Source: Panicum virgatum (lineage: Eukaryota; Streptophyta; Magnoliopsida; Poales; Poaceae). Taken from it: a stretch of DNA of 64,000 nucleotides. A program made the position numbers and the translations under genes. The stretch covers positions 40,792,470 through 40,856,469 of the forward strand of contig NC_053146.1 in the NCBI RefSeq assembly GCF_016808335.1, read 5' to 3'. The notes under the pieces are model-generated. The model saw only the letters and a list, made by a program, of their open reading frames with translations, did not search any database and was not told the origin of the DNA. Shown here in pieces: positions 1-11,966 of the stretch; within the stretch, counting starts at the first letter, position 1; each line of letters starts with the position of its first letter.

Positions 1-890
1 TTATTTGTTTGGATGGTAAGACCTATCTGGAGAGTCAGTCAGTCATTTAGGAGTACTCCATATGACATGTTTGTGAACTTATAATAGTTCAACACGAGTA
101 CTTGTGTTCCAGGTTTACATTTGGGTTTTGTCATATATTTTGGATTTTACAATTGTTTTACAAAGTTATAGTTCTGGACCATCATATTGGTTCCACAGTC
201 ACCTCTGCCTTGTGTTAACATCGCCTAAGACTATAAATTCAGTGGGCATCTCTTACAGACCACAGCTTGTCTTCGAATGATTTTTTTCTTTAATTTCTGT
301 TGGAATCAGTGATAGTTTGTTGTAAATCTTTTATATTCTCTGCAGTGAATTTCAGCACTATTTCTTTATTATCATTCATTATCCTGTGCTTCTCAGGTGG
401 CTCTGAAGTCTGAACTCTGAAGCACCATAGCATGTTAGATACAACACTACTTGTGTAATGAGAAGGCTTGTGTAGATTGAGGCACATCGCATAGTGGGTA
501 CACTAATCATTTGTACCTGCATCTCAAAAATAAAATCATATGTATATGCAGTATGGGCACGGTATCTCTCGGTTTATCTCTGCTTTGCCTTTTATGAGTG
601 TAACAAAAATATATAGTTCATCAACAAAACATATGCTCCAGTCAAAAATATATAACTTGTTACTTTTCATGGTTTTCAAGGGCAACTTTGACTGCTATTT
701 TTCCATGTAAAAGTTAGAGATCTTGATTAAAGTGTCATATATTTCTGTGTAAGTGTGGGTGCAAACCAAGATATCTCCTGATTTTTTCTATGGTAAGGTT
801 AGTTCCTTCACCAGATTTGATTTCTCAATACTGAAATCTGGTCGCGCTATAGAACAGGCAGCATGGCCATGTAATTCAAAAAAAAAACAA
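1..890. other. AT-rich intergenic sequence
   Basis: No open reading frame with recognisable content and no clear terminal repeats are visible. It could be the distal 3' flank of a gene outside the window or part of the Helitron whose possible 3' end lies near position 1329. Confidence 0.5.
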
Positions 891-894
891 CGAT

Positions 895-1210
895 CTTTAA
901 ACGAGAGATAGTTTTGCAAAAAAAACCCTCGAGGTTATCTGAAATTAACCTACAGTCCGGACACCCTCTCTGATACTTTTGCAAGACAACCCTTAAAAGT
1001 TTGATCAATCAACCCGCAGTTCAAGTGCCTTAGTGACTTTACCGAAAACACCTTATTTTCTCCCGAAACAAACCGTATCCGCTTTTCTTGGATATTTTAC
1101 AAAACAAACCTCATTACCTCATGAAATGAATCTGCAATGTTTTCCTTGATTATTTTACAGAAGAGTCATCATTTTCATATGAAATAAACCAGTTGCACTT
1201 GCACATATCA
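895..1210. repeat. Degenerate tandem repeat, units of roughly 75-85 bp
   Basis: About four imperfect units follow one another. Each holds a 'ttttgcaaaa' type stretch, a run ending in 'aacc', an 'aaatcaacc' type block and a 'cgcagt' type block. The same layout appears at 54660-55045, so this is a dispersed repeat and not a local accident. I do not recognise the family. It ends about 90 bp before a Helitron-like 3' hairpin and may belong to that element. Confidence 0.45.
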
Positions 1211-1302
1211 TGAAGGGCATATTTTGAAAAGACTCTCCCTCTCTTATGTTATACCCAAACAAATATACATCCCAAATCAAATAGACGACGAGGGCCATTT
1301 GT

Positions 1303-1330
1303 GCGTGGCAACGCCACGCCCTGTTCTAGT
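1303..1330 (+). mobile_element. Possible Helitron 3' terminus
   Basis: A perfect 7-bp stem (GCGTGGC at 1303-1309, GCCACGC at 1313-1319) with loop AAC is followed after six bases by CTAGT at 1326-1330. Helitrons end in a short GC-rich hairpin about 10 nt before CTRR and insert between A and T, so 1329 would be the last element base. No matching 5' TC end was found upstream inside the window, so the element's extent is unknown. Confidence 0.45.
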
Positions 1331-3309
1331 ATATACTTACTTTAGTTCCAACAAATTTGTCTTAGTTCCAGTGAGTAATAATCCACTAGAACGCGCGTGC
1401 AGCATTTGTTAGAATATGCACGCACGAGACAATATAATGAGATCAACACCACCTAATACACGTGTCCCATTTCTTACTGGCTAAGTCTCCAACGGCAAGG
1501 ACCATGAAGAAGAAGAACAAAGCAAGCTTCAGATTTTTTTTTTTTGAAAGGCCAATCAAGTAAGGTCAAATGCGTCAAAGATGCATGGCGCGGCTCGTTA
1601 ATTAACTACACCCGACTTTACTAGAAAGACAACGGGGAGACACGATTACATATTCTTGAGCCAATTTGTGATGCCGCTGTCACGTTGGTTTGCCCAGCCT
1701 GCCTGCCGGCCGCCGGTACAGCTTTCGTGCCAAGGCTCCTCAAGAATCTCGTGATGTGGAGTGTCAGCACACCATGCATGCACACGCTCCTGTCAGTTGA
1801 GAAAGCAGGGCTCACTTCACCTAACACTCCTTTTTTTTCTTTTTTCTTTTTGCGAGTGTAGCACTCCTTCATTCGTTTGCATCTTTGGGTTTTTTTCTTA
1901 TTTGTAGTGGAAAAACAATTATGGCCTTTGCAGCGTGTGATTCACACAAGCTAATAAACTCGTAGTGCATTTTTGCAGCACAAATGTGAACACTCAAGTG
2001 ATTAAGTAACACGCCAAAGGATATTTCAACCAAACTCTCCACTCAGGCTTGGCGAAGAATTTTGTTGCAATCACCTCTAAAGGGTCCCTCCACCTGCTTT
2101 ATCTTAGACAGAGTCGCAAATTCAATAGGCATAATTTGCACTTGGTATTTTTCAAAGTTTCATTTTCCTTATCTGGGATATAAAGTAAAGAATTCCATAG
2201 TTTCACATTCAGTTGGAAAATCTTGACAATTTCGACGGGTAATAGATCCAACTAGTAGTACCTTAATTTAAATTTGAGGTCACTAGTAAAGTTTATATTT
2301 CTTGTTGTGATATGCCAATATATGATGCTTTTTTCCCGCATAGATGCCTGCCATGCGCCCATGCCAGAGACTCATTGATTCGAAGTTTCATTGGCTTTTT
2401 TAAATGATAGCTTTTTTTTTTGTCATTCAACACAAACATCGACATCAATTATCAAAAGGACATATTCATTTTATTTGATCCAAAGGATCAATGCTCGACA
2501 TGATTAATTCATATGGAACATGAATCACCATAAGCACTTTGTATAGAGAATATAGAATGTTAGTCTTCCTAAATCTTTGGCTATAGCATTAGTGTTTCAA
2601 TAAGAATCAAGATAATCTAACTTAGTTAAACCGTTATGAAATATATATCATATTTAATTTCACATCATGTAGATGTTAGCTTTCCTTTTTGTAAATGCGC
2701 ATAATTGATTGGGGCATATGCTGCCCTCAATAATGTGATAATATATAATGTTTCTTTATCAAATTGTAGCGGTGCGTACAGGTGGCTGAGTGGCTGACCG
2801 AGAAAAGAATGTGGCTTACCATTTATCCAAATAAGTGGAAATAAACAAAATTAGATAATAAGAGGACCGACCGGCTGGGGTTTAAAGAGGTTAGGCAGGA
2901 GTTCGAAGTGAAGAAATACCATGCCTCACACACGAGTAGCAAGCCGTTTTTTCACTTTACCAGCCAAATGGGGTTTCCATCAAAGTTTACTTTTCAACAG
3001 AAAGTAAGAAAAAGTAGTTTTCACTACTTCCAAAAGATGGATTATGTTCCAACTTTCGGTCTATTAATATAAAGACTAACTCTTGTGTGCAAGATATAAA
3101 AGAGTGACACTGACACATATTTACGACAAGCCAACATACCATACTACCATCACACACTGGCACTACACCTGCCTAATAGTTGGAGGAACAGAGTTTGAAG
3201 ATGATGTCTCTGAAAGCCAGTTAGTCTAGAATATCTAGATTCGTTGACGAAAAAATACACACACAAAACACAGTCATTTGAAGCTAGTGCACCTTAAAAG
3301 ATGTATGCT
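1331..3309. other. Intergenic, AT-rich, no gene seen
   Basis: Mostly AT-rich with homopolymer T runs near 1533, 1831 and 2408. Reading frames are short and have no recognisable domain. The GC-rich patch at 1640-1800 carries a short antisense frame that looks like chance. Confidence 0.6.
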
Positions 3310-3311
3310 TA

Positions 3312-3569
3312 TCCCTCCGTTCTGAAATATAAGGCATTCCACTATTCCTAGAGAGTCAAAAAATTTCAAATTTAACCAAATTTATACAATAAAGTAATAA
3401 TATTTATGATATCAAATATGTACCATTAGACTCTCCATTAAATATATTTTTATAATATATCTGTTTGGTGCCATAAATTTTTATGATTCTCTCTAAAAAT
3501 TTGGTCAAACTTGAAAAACTTTGACTCTCCAAAAATGTTGGAATGCATTATATTTCAGGACAGAGGGAG
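3312..3569. mobile_element. Stowaway-type MITE (Tc1/mariner), 258 bp
   Basis: The terminal inverted repeats are about 30 bp: the left end starts TCCCTCCGTTCTGAAATATA and the right end reads as its near-perfect reverse complement, ending in ...CAGAGGGAG. TA dinucleotides flank both sides (3310-3311 and 3570-3571), the target duplication expected for Stowaway elements. It has no coding capacity. Confidence 0.9.
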
Positions 3570-3571
3570 TA

Positions 3572-4987
3572 TATGTTTTAATTGCACGAATAAAAGTGTC
3601 CCTAAATTAATAATACACTCCATCAAACAAACAAAAATCAACCATAAATATATTAAAACTTTAGTTTCATTTTCTCTTGTTTGAGACTGGTTTTGCTCTT
3701 TGGTTCTTGTATTAAAACTTTATAATAATTGGCTGTGTACGTCCTTGAACGTAGAGGCCGGATGATGTTCATCCTTTATCTAAAAAAACAGAAATCAACG
3801 ACTCAAAATTCCATATAATACACAGCAGTAGCACAAACACTCCATCAACCATAAATATATATGCTTCATCCATAAGACCTAAGATTGGGACCACAGCTCT
3901 ATTATGTGAGCAAGAGGCAATGATCCATATCTCACACACCTACTGTGGAACCCCTTTTCTTCATTGTTTCGAGGGACACATCATAGAGTTTGAGAAAATT
4001 AAAGGACCTGTCCTCCTGCAATCACGGGACTTGATCCCAAAAGGCCAAAATTATCTATAAGACCTGCTAAGTGGGGGCCCACCCCCAGCTACCCAATCAG
4101 GGAACCAATGCACAGCTCAGCCGAGGCCCCGTGGCAGTTGGTGCCCCCCCCCTGATTGGCGTCCTCCTTGCCCACCTGTCCCTTGCTGGGACTCCACTAC
4201 TACCTTCCCTGCTGCCGCCGACTGCCTGATCACACGGTTACGCCTGAATGACAGAAGCAATCCAGCTCTTGAGCAATCGGCAGTTCAGCACCAGCATGGC
4301 ATCATCCACACCAGCACACGGCAAATACATGACCAGGTTTTCAGTTACGCAGATTCATCTCCCAACTCCCTTGAGAAACTGATGAAAGTCTGAAACAAGT
4401 TGAGGGGCAATGCAATCATCAGAAAAGATATTATCTCGCAACATTCGCAGTATTCACTAGCTTCAACCCTTCTTATAACTGAAACTTCTCAGATTGCATC
4501 ACTGGAACTTCTCAAGATGAAACAAAAAAGAATTGCATTTTTTACTTCACAGAGATGCGAACAGCAGATTGGTTCAGAAGAGCCCAAGCAAGACCCAACT
4601 CGAGGTCACAGGGAACCCAAGCACATGTCCGTTTCCTCCCTGGTGGCCTCCCCTGCTCCCCTTGCTTAGCGCAGGGGCAAAACTGCCTTGCCGCCTTTGG
4701 GGCCCCAAAGCTGGCTTTTCTGTGGAGGTCGGTTGAGCTGAATTCGGCAGGAGGACAGGTAGAAAGCAGCAGCCAGGGCAGGGCATGCAGGCGCCGCGGC
4801 AAGGCATCTTGGGAAACTTCTCGCGGGCGTCACCCACCCTACAAAAGGGAGCAGAGTAGCGGACACGGCTTGGGCGCTCGGGCTAGCTGTACACACACAC
4901 AAACAAACCTCACTCACTGCCTGTGCCTGCAAGGGAGCAGCTCATCAGCTCAGACCTTGCAGCACAGCTTGCAAGCAAGAGGCGCCC
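3572..4987. other. Upstream region of the HIPP gene
   Basis: AT-rich to about 4000, then increasingly GC-rich towards the HIPP transcription start. It contains many overlapping frames in both directions (for example 4542-5067), but they share the same bases, show no domain and are best explained as promoter and leader sequence of high GC content. Confidence 0.55.
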
Positions 4988-4995
4988 TATATATT
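4988..4995 (+). promoter_or_regulatory. Probable TATA box of the HIPP gene
   Basis: TATATATT in a GC-rich context lies 213 bp before the HIPP start codon. A start site about 30 bp downstream (near 5020) would give a leader of roughly 190 nt. No other equally good TATA motif is close to the start codon. Confidence 0.55.
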
Positions 4996-5207
4996 CACGC
5001 ACCCTTCTTCCAGCTCCGGCTACCATTCAAAGCTCGTCCCAACCACCTAGCTCCTGGCACGTTGTGAGTGTGAGTGGCCAAATTTCAAGAAGAGGACAGG
5101 CTGTTCGTTTCATACTTTCATCCTTGGAGGGAGAGGCCGGCCGGCCTTGTTGACGGTGATAGGATTCGATCACACAGCTCGGTTTCAGAGAGCTTTCAGC
5201 AGGCGCC

Positions 5208-5859
5208 ATGGGAGGCACCCTGGAGTACTTGTCCGACCTGCTCGGCGGTGGCGGCGGCAGCCGGCGGCGGTACAAGAAGAGGAAGCAGTTCCAGACGGTG
5301 GAGCTGAGGGTGCGCATGGACTGTGACGGCTGCGAGATGAAAGTCAGGAACGCCCTCTCCAGCATGAAAGGTACACTTACACTACTTGTTCTGCATCAGA
5401 TTTAATTAATCTCACTCTAAGAAAATAGTTCATAATTAATCGAGGCTAAAATCTTCTGCAGTTGCTAATTAAGCATATCAATAATCTTGGCAAAGTTAAC
5501 TGATGGTCCTGTGTGGTTTCTGCTGGTTCTTGCGTCGATCAGGGGTGCAGTCGGTGGAGATCAACCGGAAGCAGTACAAGGTGACGGTGCAGGGGTACGT
5601 GGAGCCGCACAAGGTGGTGAAGCGCGTGCAGGCCACGGGGAAGAAGGCCGAGATCTGGCCGTACGTGCCCTACAGCCACGTCGCCCACCCCTACGCCGCG
5701 CCGGCCTACGACAAGAAGGCGCCGCCGGGGTACGTGCGCCGGGTCGACGCCGTCATGCCCGTCTCCAGCTACGGCGGCCCCACGGCGGCCGGACCGCAGG
5801 AGGAGCGGCTTGTCACCATGTTCAGCGACGACAACCCCAACGCCTGCTCCATCATGTGA
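5208..5859 (+). CDS. HIPP: Heavy-metal-associated isoprenylated plant protein (HIPP)
   Basis: Two exons, 5208-5370 and 5543-5859, with a GT-AG intron of 172 bp, encode 159 residues. Residues about 29-95 form a heavy-metal-associated (HMA) fold. Its metal-binding loop is MDCDGC at 37-42, so C39 and C42 are the ligands. The intron falls after the first helix, at the Gly before VQSVE. The C-terminus is CSIM, a CaaX box for farnesylation, which tethers HIPPs to membranes. Family members bind or shuttle metals such as Cu, Zn or Cd and some act in stress or pathogen responses; the substrate here cannot be told. Length and a short Gly/Arg-rich N-terminus fit the single-HMA group of about 150 residues. 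The ATG at 5208 gives the full N-terminus; upstream is GC-rich leader. No TE is inserted in it. Confidence 0.93.
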
Positions 5860-6614
5860 TCATCAGATCATCAGCTAGCTAGTAGCTTGCTAGGAACCTG
5901 TGGATGTGAAAATTAATGTGCTGCGATCAATGATAGATGTTCGTGTTCATGGTGGTGAGCGGTGACACACATGTATGCACGCGTACATATATATCATGTT
6001 TGTGTAAATTTAATATATAGAAGTTTGAGAAGATGGCAGGGGAGATGGGGAAATTTTTTTCCAAGGTTCGTCTCTTAGCTGCATGTGCGGCCGAATCTTA
6101 GCCTACCGTACCTTTTTAGATTGTTAGATTTCGTATACAGTGTTGCGTGCTTTAAGCATGTATGGTGAATCGGTTGGCTTGTCATCAGGTGGCATATACT
6201 AATATATGATGTGTGTGCACTTGATGGCGCAGCTGGATTGCTCTGTTTAGATTATTTCTATACTTTGGTAACATTCGAAAGGGATAGTACATTGAGTTTC
6301 AGAGAGTCTAGTTAAATATAGCAAGGTCTATTATTCTATATAAGAGGACGATTATTCCTAATAAATCATCAATGGTATAATTGGTACGTAGCTTAATCAA
6401 ATGTGTACTTTAAGAGTTTATTGTCAGTATAATAAGCACATCAAACCTTTAGGTGGTCCAACTGGACGGTTACATTACCAAACTAGCAGGACAGCTTCGC
6501 ATTAAATTAAACTAATAAGACAAACAGAAAGTTTTCTCTTGGAAGAATAAAAAATATATCTTGATCCCGCTGACCTCCAAGTTTGAGCCCCTTCTTTATT
6601 CTCCAAGTATGTTA
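5860..6614. other. HIPP 3' flank and AT-rich spacer
   Basis: The first 200-300 bp probably contain the HIPP 3' UTR; AT-rich motifs such as 'aattaatgtg' and 'aatttaatatata' occur but no single poly(A) signal stands out. The remainder is plain AT-rich spacer. Confidence 0.5.
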
Positions 6615-6880
6615 GAGCAAGTATTATGGTGGGTTATAAGCAAGCTGAATGCTGAGGTGGAGGAAAGAGAAGAGGAGAGAGAAGAAGTGGGCTGTAACCA
6701 TACAACTAGCTTTGACACAAGAACCAAAAATTTTTGTGAGATAAACAAGTGGGTCATATATTAATGATAGAGAGTTGAACCACTATACAAGTAGGCTGAG
6801 AGATGAGCTACAAAGACTCTTGCAGTCAGCAGCAGGCTAAATCATTAGCCTTGGTCTTATGATAAATACTTTGCCTCCAG
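6615..6880. mobile_element. Degenerate Tourist-like MITE, about 266 bp
   Basis: The left end begins GAGCAAGTATTATGGTGGG after TTA (6612-6614). The right end reads, on the other strand, CTGGAGGCAAAGTATT and is followed by TTA (6881-6883). TTA duplication and similar ends suit a PIF/Harbinger MITE, but the inverted repeats are imperfect. Confidence 0.45.
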
Positions 6881-6883
6881 TTA

Positions 6884-7756
6884 GGAGCCTCACTTGTATT
6901 AGAGTATATAATTGGGTAATGACTCTAATCTAGCCGGCCGTACATTTGTGCATCTGCACGGTCGTCTCCATCTAATGTCCACATGTTGTATCAGACCCAC
7001 GAGTCGGAGATCACAGGACATGTGCCAGGCTAGAACCCAAGAGTGCGCCGCTCGTCCTCCTTTCCTCTCCCTTTCTCACTCTATCCCTCATTTCGCATCC
7101 CCTAGGGTTAGCACCCTCTCTCGCCCATTCTCCGTGGCCATCTCCGGTCCGGCGTCTGCCTCCCTTTGTCCATTCCGCAGCCTCCGGTGCTGAACAATTT
7201 CCCCCTACCGCTGTCTCCCTCATCTACACCGAGGCTCGAGACACCCGGGGTCCCGCCAGCCGCCAGGGCTCCAGGGTCCCCCCCAGGACATCGTCGTTCT
7301 CCTACCGGTCAACATCACCACGTCTACTCCATCCCTCAGATCTCTCCCGGCCTCCCTCCACCTATGTGCCTTCCCGTCGTGTGCCTTCGCAGTGCCCTTC
7401 TCGTGGGAGCAACGCCAGGGCATCTCCAAGATGCCTGCCTGAGCCCGCTCGTCATCGTCCTCCAAGAGCAAGGCACTCCTGCTCCCGCCGTTGCTGCTTG
7501 TCAGGTTATGCGCTGGCGGCTCCAACTCCTATGCCTCCATCATCCCAGCTGAGTACACCGCTGCCACTGAGATGGACCTGCACCCGTAGCCGAACCGCGC
7601 AGGGTGCCTAGTGGAGTGTGTGCCGGTGCTGGCGGCGGTCGCCGTAGCTGGCGGATGCCTTCGCCGAGTGGCTATCCAATGTCAGCCTCTATCGCTTCTG
7701 CAAGTGCGCCGCTGCCTGCTTCGCCTGCCACCGATGACAAGCTACGGACCTCCAAG
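6884..7756 (+). other. GC-rich, leader-like sequence cut by a CACTA insertion
   Basis: From about 7040 the sequence turns pyrimidine- and GC-rich (TC-rich tracts, then 'cccctagggttagc'), as in 5' leaders and first exons of grass genes. Several overlapping frames exist (6912-7193, 7166-7552, 7220-7525 on -), but none shows a domain. The CACTA element at 7760 interrupts it, and the far side (from 9978) is AT-rich. It may be a gene fragment or part of an older element. Confidence 0.4.
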
Positions 7757-7759
7757 AGA

Positions 7760-9974
7760 CACTATGGGAAACAACACGTTTGCCGTGTGCCCTTCCCTTT
7801 GCCGTGAGCCAGAAATCGGACACACGGCAAAAAGAGCATTTGTCGTGTGCCACCAATGGAACACACGACAAAGTAAACAATACACGGCAAAAAGGACATT
7901 TGCCGTGTGCCTAAGAAGCAGACACACGGCAATCACTTCACACACGGCAAACATGCCTATTTGCCGTGCGCACGCTAACAAAACACACGGCAAAAAAGTT
8001 ACACACGGCAAAATTCTTCATTTGCCGTGTGTCAAATTTCTAACACACGGCAAAGAGCCTCACCAGGATGTATATTTAGCTTTGCCGTGTGTCTTGTCTC
8101 AAGCACACGGCAAAAGTGTTCAAAAAAAGTTCATTCTACCCTTGCAACTTTCGTGGATATCTTCATATTGTACATGGGACTCTAAATTAGATTTTGGTTT
8201 TTTTTCCGGTCCTTTTGCTATATTTAACTTTTTTATTTCATGAAAACGAATTTTAGAGAATAAGTCAAATTTGACTGCAATAATTTTACATAGAGTAATA
8301 ATGAAGCAAAAAAATGATATTCACATCATGAAGTCCCATGTGAGACCATATCCGAAAAATGGATGGAAAATTTGAAGTTCTTGCTCATGAACCATGCCCT
8401 CGAATATGTGGCCCAATAGTTTTAAAATTCTATAAAAAGCAAACGTAGTCTGAAAAATATAAGATTTGTCATGATATCATGATTTCATATGAGGAGGCTA
8501 TGGTAAAAAATTGAAAAGGTTTTGCACAAGTTTTCACCTGTACTCCTTATAAATCGAAGCATCTCCAGAGAATATCTATAGAGTTGAGAAGGAGTCGTTG
8601 AGATTTGAAGTCAAAGCGACAGTCAAATTGGGTGTTGACTTCAAGACTTTTTGTACATGCAATAAACATCTTATAATCTTTCATGTCAAAGTTTGGTTAC
8701 TTTTCGGTTATGTTTGATAATTTTAATTTTTTTTGCAATTAAATAATAAATTTAGTTAAACATGATATGCAAACAATTTAGTTGATATAAATTGGATTTA
8801 AGACACAAGAAATAATACATTATTCTGCATGTGATGATGAAGCAAGAATTCTTTATTCACTTTGCCAAGGTTAAGAAGTTCACGAAGTCAAGGATACATG
8901 AAATAGTGGTCAATATTCAAAAACAAAAATCCTTTGCCGTGTGCCACCTCCTAGGGAACACGGCAAACGGCTGCCTTTGCCGTGGGCTAGATCGCAGGGC
9001 ACACGGCAAAGCTGGCGTCTTTGCCGTGGGCCGGATCGGGGCACACGGCAAAGTTCCAGCCCCTTATCCCCTTCTGCCTCACACACGCCACACACTCACG
9101 CCACACACGCAGCCATCTCCTACCTCGCACCTGCGCTCGCCCACGCAGCTGCTGGCCACACGCCGCCGGCCACGCTTGCACCTACGTTCGCCCGTGCCCC
9201 CGCCCACGCCGCCGGCCACGCCCGCGCTCGCCACGCCGCGGCGGCTTGGCTGGTCAAACAGCTCTCCTTGTTCCCTCTCTCTCACACACCTCTCTTCTCC
9301 TCTCTCTTCAGGGCGGCGGCGTGGTCTGGAGTCGTCGGCGGGCGGCGTCGGGTGCAGTTGGCCGGCGGGAAGGCGGTGACCGAAGCGCAGGGTGAGGGGC
9401 TTGGCTCCGAATGGCAAGGGCCCTCCCTACAGCGGTGGCCGGCGCGCCCCCGGCATGAGTGCACGAGCTCAGCTGGCATCGGCGGTGGCGGGCCGGATGG
9501 GGAAACGACGACGGGGCGCGAGCTCGGCTCCGGCGACGGCCGGCGCTCCCCAAGCATGAGCGCGCATGGTAGTCGGCGTGTGCCGCCCCTCTCCACGCCG
9601 CCGGCCACCTCGGGCCCGCTCCCCAGCGGCGGCGATGGCCACGCCTTCGGCCGTACGCAAAGGCCGGCGCTATGTCTGCGGCCCGCGCATGGTGGGCCCA
9701 GGCATGCGTGGTGGGGCCCGGCATGGTGAGCCTCGGCGGCAGGGCACAAATTTTTTTTATATTTTTCAAAATTTTTTGCCGTGGGTCAGATATGCACACG
9801 GCGAACTCTTTGCCGTGTGCCCGACAAAAGACACACGGCAAAGGTTGCCTTTGCTGACGGCTGTTTGACGTGTGGCCTTTGCCGTGTGTTGCACACGGCA
9901 AAGCCTTTGCCGTGTGTAAAATGAGCTTTGTCGTGTGCAACAGGCACACGGCAAAGTTCCTGTCTCCTGTAGTG
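7760..9974. mobile_element. Non-autonomous CACTA (En/Spm) element, 2.2 kb
   Basis: The left end starts CACTATGGGAAACAACACG. The right end, on the other strand, starts CACTACAGGAGACAGGAAC. Both run directly into TTTGCCGTGTG. The 3-bp target duplication AGA lies at 7757-7759 and 9975-9977. Many copies of TTTGCCGTGTG and its complement are spaced 20-50 bp apart in both orientations at 7788-8113 and 9776-9957, the usual transposase-binding subterminal arrays of this superfamily. A third cluster lies inside at 8933-9053. The core has an AT-rich part (8115-8930) and a GC-rich part (9060-9760) with overlapping frames but no transposase domain, so it would depend on an element elsewhere. Confidence 0.93.
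8933..9053. repeat. Internal cluster of CACTA subterminal repeats
   Basis: Six TTTGCCGTGxG motifs in alternating orientation lie in the middle of the 7760-9974 element, away from both ends. This suggests an older element end now internal, or a rearranged copy. The GC-rich block that follows (9060-9760) could be captured host sequence. Confidence 0.7.
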
Positions 9975-9977
9975 AGA

Positions 9978-11963
9978 TAAGTTCCTCCCACAATCTGATG
10001 GTGCCACCTCCAAATCGTCAAGCAATTTATTCATTTTACTTTAGCATTTTTGCATTCTGATTATAACATTTTCAGGTATTCCTACTGATAGTTTCTCAGA
10101 TTTTATGTATGCAACTTATGCTAAACCAACATGAAAAATCATACTAGCTAAGCAATTTTGTGTTCTGATACATTTTCACGTATTGTGACCATCTACTATT
10201 TTTTGTAACAATCAATTCATACAATTCATGTGTAGGAAATCTTTTCTAAATGAACAAGAAAATTATTCATTCAGTAGCATATTTTTGTTCTGGTTGCACC
10301 AATACATATATTGCCTAGTGAAAAACATGTTGCACATTAGTTTTCTTCTAATTAGGTTTTCACCAATCCCTATATTATGGTAACTTCTTGTTATTTTGTG
10401 AGTGAATCAAAAGAAATCCATATATTGGTTTTGGAACCAACATGCCGTCAACAGATAGTTTAAAAGAGCATACAAAAAACTTAACGTAGTTGAGATTTCT
10501 CTTTACATGATTGCTTTTCCTAAAATCTTAGTTGGTGCTTTCACGAGATTATGTGTGACATTGAGATGTATGTTGGATGATGATTGCCCCTCTTTTATAA
10601 ATGCTGCAACATGTTTCTCACTAGGCAACAATATGGTTTTCATTAGGCAATAACATGGTTTTCATTAGGCAAATATGGCTTTTATTAAACAATAACATGT
10701 TATTGTTTTGTGTTAGTATGTTGTTATTTCTAGGTAGGCAAAAGTATTTCTTTCATGATATTCTCTACGAGGCATAACACTATTTTTATCTTATATGCCA
10801 CCCCATTAGACAGTAGCAGCATTGGAGCATTTTTTACATGCATCGAAAGCAACTAAATGTGAATCATCAGGCAATAATATACTGTTAAACAGCTATATCA
10901 GTTATTTTGGCTCAGACATTTCCTGTATGTCAACTTTTTCTAGTTTGTTCAATCACAATCAATCTGATTTTTATCCATATTCAATTAGGCTCTACAACAG
11001 TGGATTCAAATTATGTTCTACATCAGGGGATTCTACAACAACACATTTGTCAAGATTCTTACACACGCACTTTAATTTTGGTGATGTAGCAAGTTTTTTT
11101 TTATAAATCCAAGATCTGCTGTTTTTGCGTCGGAGGGAATGTGTTTTTCTGTGGATCTATCTTGTTGCTGGAACCTAGAACAAATTTGCAAATGATGGCT
11201 GCATAAAAAGACTTTTTCAATCCGTGTCAGGTACCTTATCTATTGTTTTTTTTTTGCTTCGTTGATGTGGCTGTTGGCGAAAAACAAACAGGTTTAGTGG
11301 GTCCGTAGGGTTGAAATGCAGAGAAAAGGTGTTGGTGGAGGTTGCCAAAACAGGAAAAAGGATAATATAGTATACTTTTTAAAAATAGATGAGGATTATA
11401 TTACTTTCGACCGTAAATTAGCCGAATTCCATATAATTGTGGGTAAAATTTGATGAAGTTTTGTGCATAAAGGAGTGGATCCTACGTATGTACCGTCTGC
11501 GGCTGGACCGTGTTTCAAAAAAGAAAAACAGTTCAACGCTGCGTTGAATCTGTAGAAACGTGCCCGGATTTTAAATTGTCATGCGCATGCTTTATTTGTG
11601 CGCCAAGCCAAGTTCATGCAGCATGCTTTTTTTTGTTGTCGACACTAATATCTGTTATTCCACAAAGCAAAGACCACTTCAGACGAAACTTCGATGGAAT
11701 ATTTAAAGCTACCAGCATAGACAAGATTATTCGATTAGAACTTAGACGTGAGGATTGATACTTGCTCATCACTAACCTTGGCACGTTATATACCATGTAT
11801 AGCTCACACAATAATTGCATGGAAGAAAGTGCTTCCACTGCGCAACGGATCGAGATCTTCAGTTCAGACTCCACTAGATTTCTGCTAACCGTTTAGCAGC
11901 AGTATGTTCTGGACTCTGCCGTCTGACCTCACGCACTAGGCGCTAGAATAAGAAATCGGCCAT
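9978..11963. other. AT-rich intergenic sequence with a short degenerate repeat
   Basis: No gene is visible. Around 10615-10700 a roughly 22-bp phrase of the type 'aacatggttttcattaggca' recurs three to four times imperfectly. The frame at 10822-11106 has no recognisable domain. A frame at 11510-11758 is likewise unsupported. Confidence 0.5.
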
Positions 11964-11966
11964 TTA

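Noticed and set aside
4542..5067. Overlapping frames on both strands upstream of HIPP, up to 170 codons
   Set aside because: They overlap each other, show no domain and lie in the GC-rich promoter and leader just before a TATA box.
7788..8113. Regularly spaced short repeats resembling a CRISPR array
   Set aside because: The motifs alternate in orientation, spacing varies, and they lie just inside a CACTA terminus with a target duplication. They are transposon subterminal repeats in a plant genome.
9308..10021. Minus-strand frame of 237 codons
   Set aside because: It crosses the right end of the CACTA element and is made of subterminal repeats and GC-rich low-complexity sequence.
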